In this document: in pieces, positions 40,706 to 47,065 of the stretch | Numbering within the stretch: position 1 is the stretch's first letter | How the letters are laid out: each line of letters starts with the position of its first letter | Origin: Rhodoferax sp. | GTDB lineage: Bacteria > Pseudomonadota > Gammaproteobacteria > Burkholderiales > Burkholderiaceae_C | Assembly (NCBI GenBank): GCA_011391545.1 | Contig: JAABQI010000251.1 | Coordinates: forward strand, 1 to 47,065 | Direction of reading: 5' to 3' | DNA: 47,065 bases | Made by a program: the position numbers and the translations under genes | Notes under the pieces: model-generated | What the model saw: the letters and a program-made list of their open reading frames with translations, nothing else | Told to the model about the DNA's origin: nothing | Database searches by the model: none

Positions 40706-42805
40706 TTAACGGCCAGATAATTTTTGCCCGCCCTCTGCGCCTTGAGCAACCTGCACCAGGCAGTCGTAAAAGGTCGGCCCGTGGCCCAGGTCGGTGAGTT
40801 TCTGGCTGGTGAGTTGGTTGACGTTGGTGCCGCCCAGCCCCAGTTTGCGCCACCAGACGCCCAGGCCGTTGACCACGCCCGGGCGTGCCCGCGCGCTGAT
40901 GCGGGCACGGCACTGGTAGTCGCCGCGCGCATTAAAAACACGCACGACATCCCCATTGGCAATGCCGCGGGCCGCCGCGTCGTCCGGGTGCATTTCCAGC
41001 AGCGGTTCGCCCTCGCTGTCGCGCAGGCTTTTGACGTTGACAAAGCTCGAATTCAAAAAATTGCGCGCCGGCGGTGAAATCATGGCCAACGGGTAGGCGG
41101 TTGAGCTGTGCGCCGCTTCATGGTTGGGCACATGGTCGGGCAGCCCGTCAAACCCCTTCGTCGCCAGTCGCTCGCTGAAGAACTCGCATTTGCCGGAGGG
41201 CGTCGGGAAGTTGCCTTGGGCAAAGGGGGCCTCTGGCGTGTCGAGGGTGGCAAAGCCGTTGGCCAGTAGGGTGTCGAAGCTGACGGTGTTGCCATAGGCC
41301 TGGCGGCACAACGCCTCGTCGCTGTCGGTAAAGCACGGTTCGTCAAAGCCCATGCGGCGACTGAGTTCGCGAAATATCTGAGTGTTGGGTTTGGCCTCGC
41401 CCAGCGGCGCGATCGCCGGACGGTTGAGCAGCGCGTCAGTGTGACCGTAGGCGCTGTGCACATCCCAGTGCTCCAGTTGCGTGGTGGCGGGCAGGATGTA
41501 ATCGGCGTAGTCGGCGGTGTCGGTCTGAAAATGCTCCAGCACCACGGTGAACAAATCTTCGCGCGCAAAGCCCTGAACGACCTTGGCCGACTCGGGCGCC
41601 ACCGCCACCGGGTTGCTGTTGTAGACCACGAGGGCCTCAATGGCCGGGCCAAAGCTTGGGCCGCTCCGGCGCAGCAGGTCGTCGCCGATGGTGACCATGT
41701 TGATGGTGCGCGGTGTGCGCCCCACCAGCAGGTCAGGGCGTTGCAGTGCGGCGCGCTGCACCGGAAAAGCCCCCGAGCTCGACAGCAGCACGCCGCCTGC
41801 CCGCTGGCGCCAGGCGCCGATCAGCGCCGGCAGGCTGGCAATCAGGCGCACCGCATTGGCACCGCCGTGCACGCGCTGCAGGCCGTAATTCATGCGGATC
41901 GCGGCTGGCGCGCGATTGGCGGCGCAGGCACCGTAGTCGCGCGCCAGGGCGCGAATCTGCTCGGGATCGACGCCGCACACTGCCGCGGCGCGCTCCGGCG
42001 GCCACTGCAAGGCGCGCTCGCGCAGCATCTCCCAGCCCAGCGTGTGCCGCGCCAAATAATCATGGTCGAGCCAGTCGTTTTGAATCAGCTCGTGCATCAG
42101 CGCCAATGCCAGCGCACCGTCGGTACCGGGCAGCAGGGCGATGTGCTCATGGCATTTGTCGGCGGTTTCACTTTTGCGCGGGTCGATGCAGATCAGTTTG
42201 GCCCCGTTGTGTTTGGCCTGGGCTGCATAGCGCCAGAAGTGCAGGTTGCTGGTGATCGAGTTGCTGCCCCAGATCAAAATCAGTTTCGACTCGGCAAAAA
42301 ATTCCACCCGCATGCCGACCTTGCCGCCCAGCGTGTGCACCAGCCCTTCACCACCGGCGGCGGCGCAAATGGTGCGCTCCAGGTGGGACGCGCCCAGCTT
42401 GTTGAAAAAGCGCGCCGCCATGCTTTCGCCTTGCACCAGCCCCATGGTGCCGGCGTAGCTGTAGGGCAGGATGGCCTGCGGATCACGCGCGGCGATGCTG
42501 CTCAGGCGCGCGGCAATGTCGCTCAGCGCGGCATCCCAGCTCACGCGTTCAAACTGCCCGCTCCCTTTGGCGCCGGTGCGTTTCAGGGGGTGCAGTATGC
42601 GCTCGGGGTGGTAAGTGCGCTCCGGGTAGCGCGACACCTTGGTGCACAGGCTGCCAGCCGTGTGCGGGTGCGCCGGGTTGCCCTGCACCTTGACGGCCAC
42701 GCCGCCCTGCACCGTGGTCAGCAGCGAGCAGGTGTCGGGGCAGTCGTGCGGGCAGGCGCCCAGAATCTGGGAGAGCGCCGGGGGGTGCGGAGATGTCTGA
42801 TTCAT
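40706..42805 (-). CDS. Molybdopterin-dependent oxidoreductase, [4Fe-4S]-containing
   Basis: The 699-aa enzyme is of the DMSO reductase/formate dehydrogenase superfamily. The N-terminal Cys motif CPHDCPDTC..C (C18, C22, C26, C54) ligates a [4Fe-4S] cluster. Molybdopterin regions follow: ILIWGSNSITSNLHF, KLICIDPRKSETAD, LLPGTDGALALALMHEL and the C-terminal MoCo domain (MHPDDAAARGIANGDVVRVFNARGDYQCRA). No signal peptide and no electron-transfer or membrane subunit is adjacent, so the enzyme is probably cytoplasmic and monomeric; its electron partner and substrate are unknown. The ATG at 42805 is used. Confidence 0.87.
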   Translation of the reverse strand: MNQTSPHPPALSQILGACPHDCPDTCSLLTTVQGGVAVKVQGNPAHPHTAGSLCTKVSRYPERTYHPERILHPLKRTGAKGSGQFERVSWDAALSDIAARLSSIAARDPQAILPYSYAGTMGLVQGESMAARFFNKLGASHLERTICAAAGGEGLVHTLGGKVGMRVEFFAESKLILIWGSNSITSNLHFWRYAAQAKHNGAKLICIDPRKSETADKCHEHIALLPGTDGALALALMHELIQNDWLDHDYLARHTLGWEMLRERALQWPPERAAAVCGVDPEQIRALARDYGACAANRAPAAIRMNYGLQRVHGGANAVRLIASLPALIGAWRQRAGGVLLSSSGAFPVQRAALQRPDLLVGRTPRTINMVTIGDDLLRRSGPSFGPAIEALVVYNSNPVAVAPESAKVVQGFAREDLFTVVLEHFQTDTADYADYILPATTQLEHWDVHSAYGHTDALLNRPAIAPLGEAKPNTQIFRELSRRMGFDEPCFTDSDEALCRQAYGNTVSFDTLLANGFATLDTPEAPFAQGNFPTPSGKCEFFSERLATKGFDGLPDHVPNHEAAHSSTAYPLAMISPPARNFLNSSFVNVKSLRDSEGEPLLEMHPDDAAARGIANGDVVRVFNARGDYQCRARISARARPGVVNGLGVWWRKLGLGGTNVNQLTSQKLTDLGHGPTFYDCLVQVAQGAEGGQKLSGR

Positions 42806-42941
42806 GAACAAGCGGTCAAATCAAACAGTGTAGGCGGTCAAAAGCCATACGCCGCCGGGCGGCATCCTCTTCAGCCGGCCGTCCAGAGCGCGGACGGTGG
42901 GACAATTCCCAGCATGATCATTTCACGCACAGATATCCACA

Positions 42942-43751
42942 ATGCCGCCCATGAGCCTGACTGACCCGCCCTTCTTGCCGGAACTCCGGACGCGCCTTGA
43001 TCGGCACCCCCTGTATGCATCGGTGCGCACAATGGAAGACCTGCGCTGCTTCATGGAGCATCATGTGTATGCCGTGTGGGACTTCATGTCGCTGGTCAAA
43101 TTTCTGCAAGGCGCGGTGGCGCCTGTGTCCGTGCCATGGCTGCCCACCGGAAACGTCCGGTCCACCCTGGTGCAGCGGTTCATCAATGAAATCGTGCTGG
43201 GCGAGGAGACCGACGAGGGATTGCCCGATGCCAAGGGGAATCCCACATTCATCAGTCATTTCGACCTCTACCTGGGGGCGATGGAAGAGGTGGGTGCCGA
43301 CACCCGGCCGGTGCGTGCCTTTCTGCAGGCTGTCAAGAAAAAAGGCCTTCCAGCAGCGCTTTCGAAGAGCGACATCCCGGAACCGTCACGCCGCTTCATG
43401 GCGACAACATTTGGTCTTCTTGACACCCAGAAAGCGCATCTGGTCGGCGCGGCCTTTGCAATGGGACGCGAACAGGTGATTCCCGGCATGTTCAGGTCGC
43501 TGCTGGCAGACATGGGCATCAGCAAAAAAAGGGCGCCACTTTTTCACTACTACCTTGAACGTCACATCCACCTTGACGATGAGTTGCATGGCCCTCTCTC
43601 GCTTCAATTGTTGACGCAGCTCTGCGGCGACAGCGCCGGCAAAAAGAAGGCTGCTGGCAAGGTTGCCCGGCAGGCGATTGAGGCACGAATCACATTTTGG
43701 GATGGTGTGCGCAGCAGCCTGCCCCCGGCCTCGAAAAAGCGCAGGCCCTAG
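42942..43751 (+). CDS. DUF3050-like haem-oxygenase-fold protein
   Basis: The 269-aa protein resembles DUF3050. Motifs: CFMEHHVYAVWDFMSLVKFLQG (residues 36-57), NEIVLGEETDEG (82-93), ISHFDLYLGAMEEVG and HYYLERHIHLDDELHGPLSL (202-221). The Glu/His/Asp sites suit a non-haem di-iron haem-oxygenase-like oxidase, a fold with growing examples of new reactions; metal content is inference. The start could be 42942 or 42951. It is divergent from the molybdopterin enzyme with a 136-base gap. Confidence 0.85.
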   Translation: MPPMSLTDPPFLPELRTRLDRHPLYASVRTMEDLRCFMEHHVYAVWDFMSLVKFLQGAVAPVSVPWLPTGNVRSTLVQRFINEIVLGEETDEGLPDAKGNPTFISHFDLYLGAMEEVGADTRPVRAFLQAVKKKGLPAALSKSDIPEPSRRFMATTFGLLDTQKAHLVGAAFAMGREQVIPGMFRSLLADMGISKKRAPLFHYYLERHIHLDDELHGPLSLQLLTQLCGDSAGKKKAAGKVARQAIEARITFWDGVRSSLPPASKKRRP

Positions 43752-43797
43752 CGACCACGCCAACACGGTCCATCCATCAGTCTGAAATTGAGCAATC

Positions 43798-44985
43798 ATG
43801 AAAATCATTGATGCCATCCTCACACGGGCGCCCAGTTTGGCAGCCCTTCGCCGTGACCTGCACGCACACCCCGAGCTGTGCTTCAACGAGTTCCGCACCG
43901 CCGATGTGGTGGCTGCCAAGCTCGCCGAGTGGGGCATTCCAGCGCACCGCGGCCTGGGTACCACCGGCGTGGTGGGTATTGTCAAGAGTGGCACTTCCAG
44001 CCGCGCGATTGGTTTGCGCGCCGACATGGACGCGCTGCCGATGCAAGAGGCCAACACCTTTGCCCACGCCAGCACCCAGCCCGGCAAGATGCACGCCTGC
44101 GGCCACGACGGCCACACCGCCATGCTGCTGGCCGCCGCCCAATACCTGGCCACCCACCGCAATTTTGATGGCACGGTTTACCTGATCTTTCAGCCCGCCG
44201 AAGAAGGCGGTGGCGGCGCGCGCGAAATGATCAAGGACGGCCTGTTCGACAAGTTCCCGATGGACGCGGTGTTTGGCATGCACAACTGGCCCGGTTTGCA
44301 GTTCGGCCAGTTTGCCGCCAGCGCGGGCCCTGTGATGGCAAGCAGCAACGAGTTCAAGATCACACTGCACGGCAAGGGTGGCCATGCCGCCATGCCGCAC
44401 AACGCGCTGGACCCGGTGCCGGTGGCCTGCCAGTTGGTGCAGTCGTTGCAGACCATCATCAGCCGCAATATCAAACCCATCGAGGCGGGCGTGATTTCGG
44501 TCACCATGATCCACGCCGGTGAGGCCACCAACGTCATCCCCAACCGCTGCGAGTTGCAGGGCACGGTGCGCACCTTTTCGCTGGCTGTGCTCGACCAGAT
44601 CGAGCAGCGCATGCGGGTGATGACCGAGCACCTGTGTGCGGCATCCGGCTTGCGCGCCGACTTTGAATTCAAGCGCAATTACCCGCCCACCATCAACAGC
44701 GCCGCCGAGGCCGACTTTGCGCGCCAGGTGATGGCGGGCATTGTGGGCGCTGACCAGGTGCTTGCGCAGGAGCCCACCATGGGTGCCGAAGACTTTTCCT
44801 TCATGCTGCAAGCCAAGCCGGGTTGTTACGCCTTTATTGCCAATGGTGACGGCGACCACCGCGCCCTGGGTCACGGCGGCGGGCCGTGCATGCTGCACAA
44901 CCCGAGCTACGACTTCAACGACGACCTGTTGCCGCTGGGGGCGACTTACTGGGTGCGCCTGGCAGAGGCGTGGCTGAAGCGGTGA
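43798..44985 (+). CDS. M20-family amidohydrolase (hippurate hydrolase-like)
   Basis: The 395-aa metal-dependent hydrolase cleaves N-acyl amino acids or similar amides. Motifs: LRRDLHAHPELCFNE, GLRADMDALPM, MHACGHDGHTAMLL (metal ligands), FQPAEEGGGGAREMI and GHAAMPHNALDPV, with the late LHNPSYDFNDD. It belongs to the IAA-amino acid hydrolase/hippuricase group; the exact substrate is not set. It lies 46 bases after the DUF3050-like gene on the same strand and is convergent with coaX. Confidence 0.93.
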   Translation: MKIIDAILTRAPSLAALRRDLHAHPELCFNEFRTADVVAAKLAEWGIPAHRGLGTTGVVGIVKSGTSSRAIGLRADMDALPMQEANTFAHASTQPGKMHACGHDGHTAMLLAAAQYLATHRNFDGTVYLIFQPAEEGGGGAREMIKDGLFDKFPMDAVFGMHNWPGLQFGQFAASAGPVMASSNEFKITLHGKGGHAAMPHNALDPVPVACQLVQSLQTIISRNIKPIEAGVISVTMIHAGEATNVIPNRCELQGTVRTFSLAVLDQIEQRMRVMTEHLCAASGLRADFEFKRNYPPTINSAAEADFARQVMAGIVGADQVLAQEPTMGAEDFSFMLQAKPGCYAFIANGDGDHRALGHGGGPCMLHNPSYDFNDDLLPLGATYWVRLAEAWLKR

Positions 44986-44988
44986 GTG

Positions 44989-45753
44989 TCAGCCAAACCG
45001 GTGCGCCGCCATCTCCAGCAGGCCGTCAAACAGCAGGTTATCCACCAGCTCGAACGGCACCGACATGCTGGGCGCCATTTTCCAGCCGGCGCCACCGGTC
45101 ATGATGCAGCGCGGCTCGGTGTCGCAGTGCTGGCGCAGGTGCTGCACCATGCGCTCGACCGCACCGGCAATGGCGTAGGTGCCGCCGCTGGTAAGGGCAT
45201 CGCTGGTGTTTGTGGGGAACTCGCAGACGTTGCCGGTGGGCACATGCAGCCCGGCGGTGCCGGATTCGAGCGCGCGCAGCATGATGCCGTGGCCGGGCAG
45301 GATGAGCCCGCCCAAAAACTTGCCTTGGGTGTCGATGGCGTCCACAGTCACCGCGGTACCGACCATCACCACCACCAGCGGGCGCGCCGGGCCTTGCGCC
45401 AAGCTGCGGTGCCAAGCGCCGATCATGGCCACCCAGCGGTCAGCGCCCAAGCGCGACGGGTAGTCGTAGCCGTTGCTCAGGCCAGCCTCGAAGCTGCTGG
45501 CCACCACCCAGTTGACGGACACGTCCCACAGCTCCATTTGTTCCTCGACCCGGCGCTTGACGGCGTCGCCCGCCACGGTGCAGCCCAGCATGCGCGTCGG
45601 GTGCGGCAGGCCGCCCCAGTCGCCATTGGCCAGCCGGTCGATGTTTTCCAGAAACTCGACGCCTTGCGCCAGCAGCGGCGCGTTGCGTTGCGGTGCGGCG
45701 TGCAACGCCCATTTCAGGCGGGTGTTGCCGACATCGATGGCCAAAAAAGTCAT
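44989..45753 (-). CDS. coaX: Type III pantothenate kinase
   Basis: The 254-aa enzyme catalyses the first step of coenzyme A synthesis from pantothenate. The ASKHA fold motifs are visible: [15 protein letters not shown] at the N-terminus, [28 protein letters not shown] and [22 protein letters not shown]. The ATG at 45753 is preferred because [15 protein letters not shown] matches the family start; the ORF track runs 31 residues upstream into the previous gene. No birA neighbour is seen; instead it lies 10 bases after a persulfide dioxygenase-rhodanese gene on the same strand. Confidence 0.93.
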   Translation of the reverse strand: MTFLAIDVGNTRLKWALHAAPQRNAPLLAQGVEFLENIDRLANGDWGGLPHPTRMLGCTVAGDAVKRRVEEQMELWDVSVNWVVASSFEAGLSNGYDYPSRLGADRWVAMIGAWHRSLAQGPARPLVVVMVGTAVTVDAIDTQGKFLGGLILPGHGIMLRALESGTAGLHVPTGNVCEFPTNTSDALTSGGTYAIAGAVERMVQHLRQHCDTEPRCIMTGGAGWKMAPSMSVPFELVDNLLFDGLLEMAAHRFG

Positions 45754-45763
45754 GGCGGCATTA

Positions 45764-46876
45764 TCAGCTCTGGCGCCATGGCAGGCCGTTGTGCCGCCAG
45801 CCGCCTTTGTGGCCGCGGTGCGCGTTGCCGTCCGGGTCGCCTTCAAAGCCTTCCAGGATGTTGTAGGCCTTCAGACCCAGCTCGGTGGCGCGTTTGGCGG
45901 CGGCGATGGAGCGCACGCCGCTGCGGCACAGCAGCACCACTTTTTTGCCCGGAGGCACCGCGGCCAGCAGCTCGGCATCGAAGTCGGGGTTGCTGACCAT
46001 GCCGGGCCACTGCTTCCAGGCCACGGCCGGGGTGTCGGGCACAAAGCCGACCCAGGCGCGCTCGGCATCGGTGCGCACGTCCACCAGCACGGCCTCGCCG
46101 CTTAGCACCCAGCGCCAGGCCAGCGCGCCGCTGATGTCGCCGGCATAGCCAGGGGCGGGCTGCACCTGCAGGCTGTTGGCGGGGTGCGCGTCGTGGCGCA
46201 GGCCGCCGTGCAGGTTGGCGGGCACGGCCTCGTCGATGCGCTTGGGCGGCGGCAGGTGCAGCGCGTCCATGATGGCGACGAACTCCTCCAGCGTTTTGCC
46301 GGCCACCCGGGGGTTACCGGCTTTCTCGGCACCGATGGTGGACTGGGTTTTGCCCTGGTAGTCATGTCCCGGCCATACCGTGGTGGCATCGGGCAGCTTG
46401 AACAGCACCTGGGTCAGGCTGTGGTACAGGGCCGCCGCGCTGCCGCTTTGAAAGTCGGTGCGGCCGCAGCCGTTGATCAGCAGCGTGTCGCCGGTGAAGA
46501 CATGATTGCGCCAGACAAAACACATGCTGCCCGCGGTGTGCCCCGGGGTGTGCAGGGCGCGTATCTTCTCGGCGCCAAAGCTCAAGGTGTCGCCATCCTT
46601 GAGTTGCACTGCCGCCGTGCTGATGCCGCAGTCCACCGGCGCAGCGGTTTTGGCACCGGCCAGCTCGGCCAGCATCCCGGCGCTGGTGATGTGGTCGGCG
46701 TGGGCGTGTGTTTCCAGTGCCAGGACCAGCCTCAGGCCGTAATCGCGCAGCACCTGCAGGTCACGCTCAAGCTGCGTGTCGACGGGGTCGATGATGATGG
46801 CATCGCGCGTGGTGGTGTCAAACAGCACGTAGGTGTAGGTGCTGGATACGGGGTCGAAGAGTTGGATCGGGTTCAT
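45764..46876 (-). CDS. Persulfide dioxygenase-rhodanese fusion protein
   Basis: The 370-aa protein has an N-terminal ETHE1-like metallo-beta-lactamase domain with iron ligands in LETHAHADH (H57, H59, D61, H62), PGHTAG (H113), [16 protein letters not shown] (D130) and WPGHDY (H171). A C-terminal rhodanese domain has the active-site Cys317 in [15 protein letters not shown]. Fusions of this type oxidise glutathione persulfide to sulfite and transfer sulfane sulfur, detoxifying sulfide. The ATG at 46876 (MNPIQLFDP) is the family-like start; the longer ORF continues to the window edge through upstream sequence. It leads coaX. Confidence 0.92.
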   Translation of the reverse strand: MNPIQLFDPVSSTYTYVLFDTTTRDAIIIDPVDTQLERDLQVLRDYGLRLVLALETHAHADHITSAGMLAELAGAKTAAPVDCGISTAAVQLKDGDTLSFGAEKIRALHTPGHTAGSMCFVWRNHVFTGDTLLINGCGRTDFQSGSAAALYHSLTQVLFKLPDATTVWPGHDYQGKTQSTIGAEKAGNPRVAGKTLEEFVAIMDALHLPPPKRIDEAVPANLHGGLRHDAHPANSLQVQPAPGYAGDISGALAWRWVLSGEAVLVDVRTDAERAWVGFVPDTPAVAWKQWPGMVSNPDFDAELLAAVPPGKKVVLLCRSGVRSIAAAKRATELGLKAYNILEGFEGDPDGNAHRGHKGGWRHNGLPWRQS

Positions 46877-46930
46877 GTTGGCTTGTATTGAACGGTGTGA
46901 CAAAGCTGAAATGTAACGCGGGGAGCTGAT

Positions 46931-47002
46931 TCCATACGTTAATGTCATGATTGTTGCAACAAGAAGGAGTGACACTTTGGCGACTTTTTTAGGGTTAACC
47001 CT
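46931..47002 (-). promoter_or_regulatory. Candidate promoter and two palindromes upstream of persulfide dioxygenase gene
   Basis: On the minus strand TTGCAA (46954-46959) and TATGGA (46931-46936) are 17 bases apart, a modest sigma-70 match. The -35 lies inside TTGTTGCAACAA (46951-46962), a perfect palindrome. A second perfect palindrome, AGGGTTAACCCT (46991-47002), is centred about 70 bases before the predicted start. It resembles the site at 13415-13426. A sulfide- or redox-responsive regulator is possible; unproven. The remaining sequence to the window end holds no gene I can support. Confidence 0.5.
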
Positions 47003-47065
47003 ATTGGTATGGGGGCCTACTTCGGGGTACCTTACCTGTCTCCGAAACATGACCTTTGATGACAT

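Noticed and set aside
46877-47065. N-terminal extension of the persulfide dioxygenase ORF to the window edge
   Set aside because: The 63 extra residues cross promoter-like sequence and palindromes; the family start matches MNPIQLFDP at 46876.

Overview
The window looks like the chromosome of a betaproteobacterium of the order Burkholderiales, most likely Comamonadaceae (Rhodoferax/Polaromonas-like). This rests on GC-rich coding style, long antisense shadow ORFs, Liv-type and TRAP uptake operons, the protein families present and a dispersed imperfect palindrome of a kind common in such genomes. It is inference from sequence; no database was searched. Genes are dense: no gene-free stretch exceeds 300 bases, and there is no rRNA, CRISPR array or recognisable transposase.

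Layout, left to right. (1) 75-7102, minus strand: a six-gene operon of an acyl-CoA/aromatic-acid type CoA ligase followed by a complete Liv-type ABC importer (livG-H-M-J-F order), divergent from a Crp/Fnr-type regulator (7281-7988) with an 18-bp palindrome between them. The operon contains an intrinsic-terminator-like hairpin and two strong intercistronic hairpins around the substrate-binding gene. (2) 8007-9732, plus: an SSB-like OB-fold protein, a solitary ABC ATPase with an altered Walker B and a GloB-like metallo-hydrolase. (3) 9948-14465, minus: hotdog thioesterase and a TRAP transporter with two tandem paralogous binding proteins and an attenuator-like hairpin. (4) 14535-19345, minus: MscS channel, SH3 protein and a ProVWX-type glycine betaine importer, an osmotic-adaptation neighbourhood with a clear promoter and a perfect 10-bp inverted repeat upstream of proX. 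(5) 19600-21361: LapA-like membrane protein and an MDR oxidoreductase.

(6) 21455-26620, plus: a His-rich small protein, an unknown 213-aa protein, an IT-superfamily (ArsB/NhaD/citrate-like) permease, a membrane PAS histidine kinase and a FixJ/NarL-type response regulator, nearly overlapping. Two members are unrecognised; this is the best candidate for an undescribed system. (7) 26693-30092: 6-phosphofructokinase, thioredoxin-like protein, membrane-anchored Mrr-like protein, VOC protein and Fur. (8) 30173-32586: iron(III)-binding protein behind a Fur box, and a uracil/xanthine permease. (9) 32765-36259, minus: a conserved Cys-motif protein, MetY and a PglL/Wzy-type glycan ligase. (10) 36311-38855: SnoaL-like protein, YheT hydrolase, conserved hypothetical, membrane-anchored cytochrome c.

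(11) 38944-40630: tRNA-Arg(CCG) followed by a TerC-UspA pair that may be a small insertion. (12) 40706-46876: molybdopterin oxidoreductase divergent from a DUF3050-like protein, M20 amidohydrolase, and a persulfide dioxygenase-rhodanese fusion upstream of type III pantothenate kinase. The overall picture is of a metabolically flexible heterotroph with high-affinity uptake of organic acids, osmoprotectants, iron and pyrimidines.
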